Origin: Kitasatospora sp. MMS16-BH015
GTDB lineage: Bacteria > Actinomycetota > Actinomycetes > Streptomycetales > Streptomycetaceae
Direction: 5' to 3'
DNA length: 64,000 bases
Assembly (NCBI RefSeq): GCF_002943525.1
Contig: NZ_CP025394.1
Location: 3,100,001-3,164,000, forward strand
Within the stretch, counting starts at the first letter, position 1, and each line of letters opens with the position of its first letter. Under the pieces are notes generated by a model. It saw nothing but the letters and a program-made list of their open reading frames with translations. It was not told where the DNA came from and made no database searches. Positions 34,071-42,575 of this stretch are shown here, in pieces. The translations under genes and the position numbers were made by a program.

Positions 34071-35447
34071 TCAGCGCACGCCCGCCCGGGCGGGCTGCTC
34101 GGCCCGCGGCCGGGGCACCCGGCCGAGCGGCGCGCCCCCGGCGAGCCGGCGGGCCCGCACCCGCACGGCGGCCAGCGCGAGGAAGCAGAGGCCGACCACG
34201 GGGTAGATCGAGGCGGGCAGCTGGTGCAGGGCGGGCAGGTGGCTGTCCAGGTCGCCCTTGTGGGGGACGAGCCACATCGCGTAGGAGAGGAAGGCCAGCA
34301 GGGTGGCCCAGAAGACCGGCCGCCAGCGCAGCCGACGGACGGCGGCCGGGCGTGAGCGCTCCTGGGCCGCCTCGGCGGCCAGCAGCACGAGCAGCGGCAC
34401 GCAGCACCACCAGTGGTGGGTCCAGCTGATCGGGGAGATCAGCACGGCGGTGACCGAGGCGCAGCAGACGCCCCAGGCCTCGGAGCGCGGCAGCCAGGGC
34501 TCGCTGCGGTGCGCCCAGACGGCGGCGGCCAGGCCCGCGACGGCGACCAGGGCCGCCACGGCGGTGGCCAGGCTGCCGGGGTCGGCGGTGTGCATCAGCC
34601 GGGCGACGGCGCCCCGGATCGACTGGTTGTCGACGATCTCGGTGCGGCCGACCCGGGAGGAGTCGTAGAGGTACTTGGTCCAGAAGCCCCAGGTGGCGTC
34701 CGGCAGGGTGACGGCGCCGATCGCGAAGGTGGCCAGGAAGGTGAACCCGGCCACGAGGGCGGCCCGGACCCGGCCGGTGATCAGCAGGTAGACGGCGAAC
34801 AGGCCGGGGGTGAGCTTGATCCCGGCGGCGATGCCGATGGCCACGCCCTTGGAGCGGTGGCCGTCGGAGCGGGTGAGGTCCCAGAGGACCAGGCAGGCCA
34901 GGGCCAGGTTGATCTGGCCGTACCGCAGGGTGGTGAAGACCGGCTCCAGCCAGACGCCGAGCCCGGTGACCAGCACCACCCCGACCGGCCGGAGTTCCCG
35001 GCGCGGCCAGCCGGTGAGCTTGAAGGAGAGGTGCGCGAGCACCGCCAGCAGCACCAGGTTGCCCGAGGTGATCAGCACCCGGAGCAGCCCGACGCCGACC
35101 CAGGTGGTCGGCACGAAGAGCATCGCGGCGAACGGGGGGTAGGTCGCGGGCAGGTTCCACTCGGTGACCCGCAGGGCGTAGAGGTCGTGACCGTCGGCGA
35201 CGGCGGCCCCCTCCGCCCGGTAGACGATCATGTCCACCATCGAGGTGCCGACGAGGTGGCGCACCACCGCGTAGACCAGCAGCGAGAAGACGGCCACCGC
35301 GGCGGCGACGGTCATCTGCCCCCGGGGCGCCTCGCGGACGGCCCGGACCAGCTGCCCGGGGTACGCGCTCACCCGTTCGGCCCACCCGGCGGGGTGCTCC
35401 GGCGCGGGGGCCCGGGCCGCCTCGCGCTGCTTCTGCGCCGCTGTCAC
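34071..35447 (-). CDS. GT87-family (DUF2029) polyprenyl-phosphate mannosyltransferase-like protein
   Basis: 458 residues, about 10 membrane helices, GT-C fold. The first periplasmic loop has DMIVYRAEGAAVADGHDLY with the likely catalytic Asp, then ATYPPFAAMLFVP, a GT87 hallmark. PimE is a characterised member and uses polyprenyl-phosphate-mannose to extend cell-envelope mannosides. A similar role in envelope glycolipid or protein mannosylation is likely. Confidence 0.85.
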   Translation of the reverse strand: MTAAQKQREAARAPAPEHPAGWAERVSAYPGQLVRAVREAPRGQMTVAAAVAVFSLLVYAVVRHLVGTSMVDMIVYRAEGAAVADGHDLYALRVTEWNLPATYPPFAAMLFVPTTWVGVGLLRVLITSGNLVLLAVLAHLSFKLTGWPRRELRPVGVVLVTGLGVWLEPVFTTLRYGQINLALACLVLWDLTRSDGHRSKGVAIGIAAGIKLTPGLFAVYLLITGRVRAALVAGFTFLATFAIGAVTLPDATWGFWTKYLYDSSRVGRTEIVDNQSIRGAVARLMHTADPGSLATAVAALVAVAGLAAAVWAHRSEPWLPRSEAWGVCCASVTAVLISPISWTHHWWCCVPLLVLLAAEAAQERSRPAAVRRLRWRPVFWATLLAFLSYAMWLVPHKGDLDSHLPALHQLPASIYPVVGLCFLALAAVRVRARRLAGGAPLGRVPRPRAEQPARAGVR

Positions 35448-35576
35448 GTCTCTCTCCGTCCGCCGGTGGACCAGCTAGCGACCATACCCGACGGAGTCGA
35501 CGGGCTCAGGTCGGCGAACCGGCCCACCGGGCGGCCCCGAGCGGCCCGGCGGGCCGCCCCGGACCCGGCTCGGTGC

Positions 35577-37121
35577 TCAGCCCGTGTAGGCGCCGAGGGC
35601 CCGGGTGAAGTCCAGCGGCTGCTGGTCGATCGAGCTGCAACTGGCGTCGGCGTACGGCTTGGCGCCGCCCGCGCAGGGCTTGTCCCGGGTGCCGGACCAC
35701 ATGGCCAGCCAGGCCAGGTGCTTGCCGCCCGCGAAGGCGGCCAGCTGCTTGGCGTCGGCCACCGTGAACACCTCGGAGGAGACGTCGTTCACACCGATCA
35801 TCGGGGTGACGGCGGTCTTGGCCCAGGCCTCGGCGTCGGAGAGGCCGAGCACGCTCTTCACCTGGGCCTGGGTCGCGGTGGCGGCGTCGATCGCGTAGGC
35901 GCCCATCCGCCCGGCGGGGTTGGGCGCCACACCGTCGCCGAAGTCCATCGCCATGATGTTGACCGCCCCGACGGCCACCCCGGCGCCCTTCGCCCCGGCC
36001 ACCAGGTCGATCCCGTCCTGGGTCAGCCCGCTGGGCAGCGCGGGCAGGGTGAAGGAGACGTCCAGCGGGTGGCCCTTGGCGGCGGCGTTCTTCTCCAGCT
36101 GGGCGATCGCCTGGGCCCGGCGGCCGTTGGCGGCGGCGTCGGCGAGCGCCCCGCCCTCCACGTCGAAGTCGAGCTTGGTCAGCCCGTACGCGTCCACGGC
36201 CCGCTGGTACGCGGCCGTGAGCTCGGCCACCGAGGTGCAGGCGCCGGCCAGCTCGGTGCCGTTGGCCCCACCGAAGGAGACCCGGACGTCACCGCCGGCC
36301 GCCCGCAACGCCCCGATCTGCCCGGCCACCGCATCGCTCGCCAGATCGCTCACCCCGCCCCACTTCGGCACGCACCCGCCGCCGGAGACGATGAACGCGA
36401 GGGTGAAGTCCTTCACCCCGGTCGCCTTGGCGGTGGCCACCAGGTCGTACGCGGGGTAGAGCGAGGTGTCCACGTACGGCGCGAACCGGCCGTCGGCCCC
36501 GCCCGGCACGGGCGGCACGGTGGTGGGGGTCGCCGTCGGCGTGCTGGTGGGCGTGCTCGTCCGGGTGGCCGTGGGGGTCGGAACCGTCGTCGGGGTGGCG
36601 GTGGCCGTGGCGGACGGGCTCGGGCTCGCGGTGGTGGGGCGGCCGGAGGGGGTGGGTATCGGGCCGGTACCGCCCTTGCAGGCGGTGTCGTTGATCAGAC
36701 AGTTGCCCGGCTCGGCCTGGGCCGGGCCGACGGCGGCCTGGACCACGAAGCCGACCTCCACCGAGCGGCCGGCCTCGATCCGCTGGTTCCACGCCTGGGG
36801 CTTGACCGTCACGTGCTGCCCGCTGGCGCTGAACGTCCCGTTCCAGAGCGAGTCGATCTTCGCCCCGGCCGGCAGGTCGAAGCTGAGCGTCCACCCGTCG
36901 AGCGCGGCGGAGTCGGTGTTGGTCACCACGTACTGCCCGGTGTACCCGGTCTGCCAGGTACTGGTCGCGGTGTAGACCGCCCCCAGCGAAGCGGCACTCG
37001 CCGACCCCGCCAGCACGGCCACCCCGCCCGCCACCACGGCGGTGGCCACGGCCGAGGCCCCGAGCACCAACCCCTTCCGACTCCGGCGGTGCAGACCCAC
37101 TCGACGGCTGTGCTGCGGCAT
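35577..37121 (-). CDS. Secreted chitinase: CBM2 - Thr/Pro linker - GH18
   Basis: 514 residues. A signal peptide with an Arg-rich n-region (ends ASAASA ~44), a family 2 carbohydrate-binding module (~45-140) with WQTGYTGQYVVTN and WNGTFS, a Ser/Thr/Pro linker (~155-205), then a GH18 domain. The SxGG motif (VRVSFGGANG) and the catalytic DxDxE (KLDFDVEG) are intact. It hydrolyses chitin or similar beta-1,4-GlcNAc polymers outside the cell. Confidence 0.92.
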   Translation of the reverse strand: MPQHSRRVGLHRRSRKGLVLGASAVATAVVAGGVAVLAGSASAASLGAVYTATSTWQTGYTGQYVVTNTDSAALDGWTLSFDLPAGAKIDSLWNGTFSASGQHVTVKPQAWNQRIEAGRSVEVGFVVQAAVGPAQAEPGNCLINDTACKGGTGPIPTPSGRPTTASPSPSATATATPTTVPTPTATRTSTPTSTPTATPTTVPPVPGGADGRFAPYVDTSLYPAYDLVATAKATGVKDFTLAFIVSGGGCVPKWGGVSDLASDAVAGQIGALRAAGGDVRVSFGGANGTELAGACTSVAELTAAYQRAVDAYGLTKLDFDVEGGALADAAANGRRAQAIAQLEKNAAAKGHPLDVSFTLPALPSGLTQDGIDLVAGAKGAGVAVGAVNIMAMDFGDGVAPNPAGRMGAYAIDAATATQAQVKSVLGLSDAEAWAKTAVTPMIGVNDVSSEVFTVADAKQLAAFAGGKHLAWLAMWSGTRDKPCAGGAKPYADASCSSIDQQPLDFTRALGAYTG

Positions 37122-37230
37122 GGCGCGACTCCCTGGAGGTTCCGGAAAACGTGTCGCCGACGCTAGCCGGGCCCCACGGGGCCGGACCCCCTCCCAAGCG
37201 GGCCGTACGGCTCCCTTATTGGGGCTTTAA

Positions 37231-37390
37231 CCTCCGGGGGCGCGGGGAACTGCGCGACCAGCCAGTGAGCTCGCCTGAAGCTCGCAGAGATGCCCCGTTG
37301 CACCATCAACGGATAGTGCAACATCGGCATCCGCGTAAGACAGCGGCAGAGTGCAGAGCTGGCCGCGCCGTTCCCCGCGCCCCCGAGGGG
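37231..37390. repeat. Nested inverted-repeat element (copy 1)
   Basis: Outer imperfect arms of about 33 bases (37231-37263 and 37358-37390) contain GGGGGCGCGGGGAA and its complement. Inside lies a smaller dyad GTTGCAC...GTGCAAC. The left end shares GGGGGCGCGGGGAACTGCGC with the element at 48548-48634. It fills most of the gap between the histidine kinase stop and the chitinase start. Confidence 0.85.
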
Positions 37391-38830
37391 TCAACGTCGC
37401 AACTTACGGCGACCCACTCTCGGGGCCACCGCCGCCTGCGTCCCCAGCCGGAGCCGCAGTTCGGCTCCGCCCAGGACCGAACGTCCCAGCGCCAGATCGC
37501 CCCCCGTCGACTCCGCGAGTTTGCGGACGATGTCCAGCCCGAGGCCCGTCGAGCCCTCGCCGCCCTGCCCGACGCCGCGCCGCACTGCGCCTGCCGGGTC
37601 GGCGAAGCCGGCCCCGGCATCGCCGACCAGCACGATCACCGCCCCCTCCGCGACGTGCACGTCCACCGCGAAGGCGGTGCCGATCGGGGTGTGGCGGAAG
37701 ACGTTGCCGAGCAGCGCGTCCACGGCCGCCGCCAGATCGCCCCGCTGCACCGGCACCGGTGCCGTGGCCGAGCCGTCCACCCCGGCCAGCTGCCAGTCCC
37801 GGCCCTCGTCCTCGGCCAGGGCCGACCAGAAGCCGACCCGCTCCCGGATCACCTCGGCCGCGTCGCAGCCGAGCGCCACCGCCGGCAGGTCGTCCGGGGT
37901 GCGCCGGGCCGAGCGGATGATCTGGTCCACCTCGCGCTCCAGTTGGGCCACGGCGTGCCGGGTGGCGTCGGCGGCGTCGCCGGAGCCGAGCGAGGCGGCG
38001 TTGAGTCGGAGCACCGTCAGCGGCGTCCGCAGCCGGTGCGAGAGGTCGGCGGCCAGCTCCCGTTCGGCCGCCAGCAGGTGCACCACCCGGTCCGCCATCG
38101 CGTTGAACGCCCGTGCGGCCTCGCGGAGTTCGTCCGGGGCTCCCTCGGCCTCGCGGCCGGCCAGCGGCACCCGGACGGCGAGGTCGCCGCCGCCGAGCGA
38201 GCGGGCGGCGGCGGCCAGCCGGCGGGCCGAGCCGACGATCCGGGCGCCCATCCGATCGGCCACCAGCACGGAGATCGCCACCAGCGCGAGGGCCACCAGG
38301 GAGAGCACCAGCCAGGCGGTGGCCACGCCCCGGGTGAGGTCGCCCTCGGGCACGTACACCTCGACCACGGCCACCCGGCCGCCGTCCACGGTGACCGGCT
38401 GGAGCAGGGCGAAGCCGCCGGGGGCGCGCACGGTGAAGGAGCGGTTCTCCCCGCTAGCGGTGGCCACGGCGGTCACCTCCACCCGGGGCTTGCCGACCAC
38501 CTCGGTGCTGGGCAGGTGGACGGCGATCCGCTCCCGCGCACCGCCGTCGGTGCTGGCCAGCGCGCGGGCGATGGCCTCCTGGTCGGTGGTGATGGCCAGC
38601 GCCGGGCCGAGCGCGGCGGCCTGCCGCTCGGCGGCGGTGAAGGCCCGGTCGCGGGCGGTCTGCTGCACCATCAGCCCGAGCGGGATGAGGAAGGCGAGCG
38701 CCACCATGGTCGTGCCCGCGACGGCCGCCTTGACCATCGCCCACCGCAGGGGCGTGCCCTCCGCCCGACTCCCGGCAGCGGCCCGGCTCCCGGCAGCAGC
38801 CGGACTCCCGGCGGCCTGACGCCTCCTCAC
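37391..38830 (-). CDS. Sensor histidine kinase (two-component system)
   Basis: 479 residues. Two membrane helices (~30-55 and ~175-195) flank an extracellular sensor region of about 115 residues; then a HAMP-like segment, the H-box ADLSHRLRTPLTVL, and an ATPase domain with N-box LLGNVFRHTP, G1 DAGAGF and G2 GSTGLGLDIV. All catalytic motifs look intact. It overlaps the response-regulator gene by four bases (38827-38830), so the pair is coupled. The signal is unknown. Confidence 0.92.
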   Translation of the reverse strand: MRRRQAAGSPAAAGSRAAAGSRAEGTPLRWAMVKAAVAGTTMVALAFLIPLGLMVQQTARDRAFTAAERQAAALGPALAITTDQEAIARALASTDGGARERIAVHLPSTEVVGKPRVEVTAVATASGENRSFTVRAPGGFALLQPVTVDGGRVAVVEVYVPEGDLTRGVATAWLVLSLVALALVAISVLVADRMGARIVGSARRLAAAARSLGGGDLAVRVPLAGREAEGAPDELREAARAFNAMADRVVHLLAAERELAADLSHRLRTPLTVLRLNAASLGSGDAADATRHAVAQLEREVDQIIRSARRTPDDLPAVALGCDAAEVIRERVGFWSALAEDEGRDWQLAGVDGSATAPVPVQRGDLAAAVDALLGNVFRHTPIGTAFAVDVHVAEGAVIVLVGDAGAGFADPAGAVRRGVGQGGEGSTGLGLDIVRKLAESTGGDLALGRSVLGGAELRLRLGTQAAVAPRVGRRKLRR

Positions 38831-39531
38831 CTCGGGCTCTCCGGGGGCAGCGGCGGCGCCTCCAGCCGGACCCCGACCCCGCGCACGGTGTGCAGGTAGC
38901 GCGGCTGGGAGGCCGTCTCGCCCATCTTGCGGCGCAGCCAGGAGAGGTGGACGTCGATGGTCTGGTCGCCGCCGTAGGTCTGCCGCCAGACCTCGGCGAG
39001 GATCTCCCGGCGCGGCACCACGACCCCGGGCCGGGCGGCCAGGAAGGCCAGCAGGTCGAACTCGCGCCGGGTCAGGTCCAGCGGCTGCCCGTCGAGCACG
39101 GCCTCCCGCCGCTGCACGTCCACGGTGAGCCCGCCGACTCTCAGCTGCCGGGGCGCCGGGGCCGCGCCGCCGCCGAACCGGCGCAGCACGGCCGTCATCC
39201 GGGCCGTCAAGTGCTCGACCGAGAACGGCTTGACCAGGTAGTCGTCGGCGCCGTCGTTGAGCAGCCGGACGATCTCCGCCTCCTCGTCCCGGGCGGTGGA
39301 GATGATCACCGGCACGTTGGTCACGCCCCGGATCATCTTGAGCGCCTCACCACCGTCCAGGTCCGGCAGGCCGAGGTCCAGGATGACCAGGTCGCAGCCG
39401 ACCTGGGCGACCTCGCGCAGCGCCTCCAGGGCGGTGCCGACGCTGCGCACGGCGTGTCCGGAGTCGGCGAGGTGCCGGATGAGGGCGGAGCGTACGAAGG
39501 GGTCGTCCTCGACCACGAGCACTGTTGCCAT
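38827..39531 (-). CDS. OmpR-family response regulator
   Basis: 234 residues. The receiver domain starts TVLVVEDDPFVRSAL, phospho-acceptor Asp in VILDLGLPDLDG, Lys in DDYLVKPF. A winged-helix C-terminal domain has LTRREFDLLAFLAARPG and IDVHLSWLRRKMGE. It acts with the overlapping downstream kinase. Divergent from a membrane-anchored hypothetical gene that could be a target. Confidence 0.93.
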   Translation of the reverse strand: MATVLVVEDDPFVRSALIRHLADSGHAVRSVGTALEALREVAQVGCDLVILDLGLPDLDGGEALKMIRGVTNVPVIISTARDEEAEIVRLLNDGADDYLVKPFSVEHLTARMTAVLRRFGGGAAPAPRQLRVGGLTVDVQRREAVLDGQPLDLTRREFDLLAFLAARPGVVVPRREILAEVWRQTYGGDQTIDVHLSWLRRKMGETASQPRYLHTVRGVGVRLEAPPLPPESPR

Positions 39532-39676
39532 GGGGCTGCACGGTACGCCATCCGGTCGAATTGGTCTGTACCTCGGGTGCCCGGTGATCGACTCCGGCGG
39601 TCTCCGGGCACGTTACCGGTCGATTGCGCGGGCCACTGACCAGCCGATCGCCCCCGTACGGCAGGATGTGCACGCG

Positions 39677-40222
39677 ATGCGGAACGGACTGGTACAACTC
39701 GGCGCCTGGGCGGCGGCCACCGGCGCGGCGGTGCTGCTGTCCTGGCTCGGCGTGCACGCGGTGCTCAGCGACGCCTCCTCCGCCCACCCCGTCCCGCTCC
39801 CGCTGCCCACCGCCCGGCCGGCCACCGGCCCACCGCCGCCCGGCGGGCCGCACTCTCCCGAGCCCGCCCCGGCCGATTCCGGCGCCCCTTCGACCGGCAG
39901 CCCTTCGGACGGCCCGCCAAGCCCCTCCGGCACCACCGCCCGGCCCACCCCGCACCCGACCGCGTCCCGCCAAGGCACCGGCACCGGCACGCCGAAGCCC
40001 TCCTCGGTGCGCAGCTACCTGGTGCCGGGCGGCCGGGTCGCGCTGGACATCCGTCCGGACGCGGCCGAGCTGGTCTCGGCCACCCCGGATTCGGGCTGGC
40101 AGCTCCAGTACTGGACCGGCGACCAGTGGATGCGGTTCGACTTCACCAAGGACGGCGCGACCAACTCGGTCTTCGTCACCTGGAACGGGCACGCCCCGGA
40201 CGTCCAGACGGTGGTGCGCTAG
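39677..40222 (+). CDS. Membrane-anchored hypothetical protein with Pro/Ser/Thr linker
   Basis: 181 residues from ATG 39677. An N-terminal hydrophobic helix (LGAWAAATGAAVLLSWLGV) anchors it or is cleaved. About 80 residues of Pro/Ser/Thr/Gly linker follow, then a compact C-terminal domain (~110-181) with SGWQLQYWTGDQWMRFDFTKDG. No family recognised. The layout suggests an extracytoplasmic sensor or wall-exposed domain. Its TAG overlaps the stop of the opposite truncated HPPD gene in a shared CTAG. Confidence 0.7.
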   Translation: MRNGLVQLGAWAAATGAAVLLSWLGVHAVLSDASSAHPVPLPLPTARPATGPPPPGGPHSPEPAPADSGAPSTGSPSDGPPSPSGTTARPTPHPTASRQGTGTGTPKPSSVRSYLVPGGRVALDIRPDAAELVSATPDSGWQLQYWTGDQWMRFDFTKDGATNSVFVTWNGHAPDVQTVVR

Positions 40223-40770
40223 AGCACGCCGGGGGGCGGCGGCAGGAAGCCCGGCAGGTACGGGCCGGGGTAGGCGGTGCGGTCGACCAGGGTGTGGCGG
40301 CCGGCCGGGGTGGCGATCACGGCGATCACGGCGATGCCGTAGCGGTCCTCCACCTCGTAGGGCTCGGTGACGGGGGTGGCGCCGCGGTCCACGGCGTAGT
40401 CGTAGGCGGCGTAGGCGTCCGGCACCTCCACGGCCAGGTCGAACACGCCGTCGCCGTGGGCCGCGACCCGGGCGGCCAGCAGCCGGCCGTGCTCGGTGAG
40501 CGGCTGGAGCACCGAGGTGACCACGAACCGCAGGTCACCGGCCTCCAGCACGTAGGCGAGGCTCTCCGGGTTGCCGGTCTCGGGGCCGGAGTAGGCGGTA
40601 CATCGCAGGGCCAGCGCGGTGGCGTAGTGGCGGGCGGTGCGGCGGGCGTCGGAGACGGCGAGCACCACGGCGTCGGCGCGGTGGGCCCGGGGCGGGCCGG
40701 CCTCGTCGGGGTGGGCGGCCGGTGGGGCGAACGGGCCGGTGGTGAAGAGATCGGCGAAGACGTCGGTCAA
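40219..40770 (-). pseudogene. hpd: Truncated 4-hydroxyphenylpyruvate dioxygenase (N-terminal half only)
   Basis: 183 residues from TTG 40770, which has GGAGG five bases upstream. It matches the N-terminal VOC half of HPPD: DAVVLAVSDARRTARHYATAL, AYSGPETGNPESLAYVL, HGDGVFDLAVEVPDA, RHTLVDR and YPGPYLPGF, then stops after a Pro-rich PPPPGVL. Full HPPD is ~380 residues, and the Fe(II) ligands (two His and one Glu) lie in the missing C-terminal half. It should therefore be inactive as a tyrosine-degradation enzyme, yet the frame and ribosome site are intact. It could be a recent deletion or a domesticated binding protein. Confidence 0.8.
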
Positions 40771-40854
40771 GTGAACCTCCCCGGTCGGCCCCGCGGCCCG
40801 GCGTGGGGGCGCGGCGCCACGGGGTGCTGGAGGGAGCGTGGCCCCCGCCACACC

Positions 40855-40864
40855 GTTGCGCAAC
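40855..40864. promoter_or_regulatory. Palindromic candidate Lrp/AsnC operator
   Basis: The perfect 10-base palindrome GTTGCGCAAC lies between the divergent truncated hpd and the Lrp-type regulator. TTGCGCAA-like dyads are typical Lrp-family sites. Confidence 0.6.
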
Positions 40865-40952
40865 TGTTCCGATTCCTCCTGGGCAAGCTGCGGGCTGGGG
40901 CCCGAAAATGGCTCTCCCAGCTGTGCACTCTGCTCACCCCTACGGAGCCCCC

Positions 40953-41435
40953 GTGCCTTCACCCAACGACGCGATCGACGCCCTGGACGGCAAGTTGATC
41001 AGACTACTCAGCGCCGAGCCGAGGATCGGGGTGCTGGAGTGCTCGCGCCGGCTCCAGGTCGCCCGGGGCACCGTGCAGGCCCGGCTCGACCGGCTCCAGG
41101 CGCGGGGCGTGATCGGCGGCTTCGGCCCACAGGTCGACCCGGCGGCACTCGGCTACCCGGTGACGGCCTTCGCCACCCTGGAGATCTCCCAGGGCCAGGG
41201 CGCGGACGTGCGGGCGCACCTGGCCTCGGTGCCGGAGGTGCTCGAACTGCACACCATCACCGGGCAGGGCGACATGCTGGTGCGGATCGTGGCCCGCTCC
41301 AACGCCGACCTCCAACGGGTGATCGACCGGGTGGTCGACTTCGACGGGATCGTCCGCGCCTCCACCGCCATCGCGCTGGAGAACCCGGTGCCCTACCGGG
41401 TGCTGCCGCTGGTCGAGCAGGCCGCCGGGGAGTGA
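40953..41435 (+). CDS. Lrp/AsnC-family regulator (HpdR-like)
   Basis: 160 residues from GTG 40953, with CGGAG five bases upstream. N-terminal HTH (VLECSRRLQVARGTVQARLDRL) and a C-terminal RAM effector domain (TITGQGDMLVRIVARS). Divergent from hpd, the same arrangement as hpd/hpdR in S. coelicolor, so it probably senses an aromatic amino acid and controls hpd and itself. Here its presumed target enzyme is truncated. Confidence 0.88.
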   Translation: MPSPNDAIDALDGKLIRLLSAEPRIGVLECSRRLQVARGTVQARLDRLQARGVIGGFGPQVDPAALGYPVTAFATLEISQGQGADVRAHLASVPEVLELHTITGQGDMLVRIVARSNADLQRVIDRVVDFDGIVRASTAIALENPVPYRVLPLVEQAAGE

Positions 41436-41457
41436 GGCCCCGCCGGCCGGCCCGGCG

Positions 41458-42312
41458 TCAGCAGCTGGGCACCTGACCGCCGGACTTGAGCGCCTTGAGC
41501 GCGTCCACCGCCCCGGCCAGGGTGGTGACCGGCACCAGGCGCAGCCCGGCCGGGGTGTTCACCTTGGCGTCGGTGCACTCGCCCTTGGGCACCAGGAAGA
41601 CGGTGGCGCCGTCCCGGGCCGCGGCCTGGGTCTTCAGCGGCACCCCGCCCACCGCGCCGACGGTGCCGTCCGCGTCGATGGTGCCGGTGCCCGCGATCAC
41701 CTTGCCGCCGGAGAGGTCGCCGCCCTGCCCGTCGCCGGCCAGCTCGTCCACGATGCCCAGCGCCAGCATCTGCCCGGCGCTCGGGCCGCCGATGTCGCCG
41801 AGGTCGACGGTCACCTTCACCTGGTCCGACGAGAGATGCAGGTACGCCAGCGCAGCCACCGTGGCGCTGTCCTGGGACTGCGTCATCTGCTGGGCCGTCA
41901 CCTGCTCGGCCTTGGCCGGGTCGGACTGCGGGTAGACCGCCTCGGAGGGCAGCACGGCCTCGCCCCGGTCGAACCAGGCGCTCATCGCCTTCCACAGGGT
42001 GGTCCGCTCACCGGGGTTGGTCGCGGAGATGGTCACCATCCGCAGCTGCCCCTCGGTGCTCCGGGCCGGCGCCCCGGTGACGGTCAGCACCGGCTTGCCC
42101 TGGTACTGCCCGAGCACGTCGGCCGTGGTGCCGGGCCAGGTGAGCGTGTACGGCAGCGGCACCAGCCCGGCCACCGCGAACAGCGCCGCCGCCAGCACCC
42201 CGCAGAGCGCGAGCGCCCGGGTGCGCGGAGCGGTCAGCCGGGCGCGCAGCGGGGAAGCGGCGGGCGCCTTCGGCGCGGCGGAGAGCGGGGGCTGCTTCAG
42301 CGGATCAGACAC
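41458..42312 (-). CDS. Membrane-anchored Lon-like (S16) protease without a PDZ domain
   Basis: 284 residues from GTG 42312 (the frame extends 26 codons further). One N-terminal membrane helix (ALALCGVLAAALFAVAGLVPLP), an extracytoplasmic region, then an S16 domain with Ser in IGGPSAGQMLALG and Lys in GVPLKTQAAA, the Ser-Lys dyad. Homologues of the YlbL type have a PDZ domain between the SQ..A..AAL helix and the S16 domain. Here the helix runs almost directly into S16 with no room for PDZ. Confidence 0.85.
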   Translation of the reverse strand: MSDPLKQPPLSAAPKAPAASPLRARLTAPRTRALALCGVLAAALFAVAGLVPLPYTLTWPGTTADVLGQYQGKPVLTVTGAPARSTEGQLRMVTISATNPGERTTLWKAMSAWFDRGEAVLPSEAVYPQSDPAKAEQVTAQQMTQSQDSATVAALAYLHLSSDQVKVTVDLGDIGGPSAGQMLALGIVDELAGDGQGGDLSGGKVIAGTGTIDADGTVGAVGGVPLKTQAAARDGATVFLVPKGECTDAKVNTPAGLRLVPVTTLAGAVDALKALKSGGQVPSC

Positions 42313-42389
42313 ACCGGCATCCAAACACACCAGGCCGCCCCACCGACGCAACACGTCCCCGCCGCCACGGGACACGTCAGCCGTGGCCA

Positions 42390-42553
42390 CCCGCCACCGC
42401 GACCACCGGGCAGCCCGCCACCGCGACCGCGACCACCGGGCGGCCCGCCACCGCGACCGCGACCGCGACCGCCGAGGCGGCCGGCCCGCGCCGGAGGCGC
42501 CGGCCCGGACTGCCCGCCCCGGTCACACACCACCCCGATCACACACCACCCCG
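42390..42553. repeat. GC-rich intergenic repeats
   Basis: CCCGCCACCGCGACC recurs at 42390, 42414 and 42444 with growing CGCGAC runs. A second repeat, TCACACACCACCCCG, occurs twice at 42523 and 42539. They occupy the gap between the Lon-like gene start and the IclR stop. No coding sense is seen. Confidence 0.8.
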
Positions 42554-42575
42554 TCGCACCGCCCCGCCGGAGGCG

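Noticed and set aside
33957..34355. GTG-initiated ORF overlapping the SsgA-like stop as a real coupled gene
   Set aside because: Beyond the repeats it is only the antisense of the mannosyltransferase C-terminus. Kept as a repeat finding, not as a gene.
39677..40222. C-terminal half of hpd hidden in another frame of the adjacent gene
   Set aside because: The minus-strand translation of this stretch has no HPPD C-terminal motifs, and the plus strand encodes a coherent membrane-anchored protein.
42390..42553. CRISPR-like array
   Set aside because: Repeat units have no unique spacers and vary in length. They are simple GC-rich slippage repeats, and no cas genes are present.
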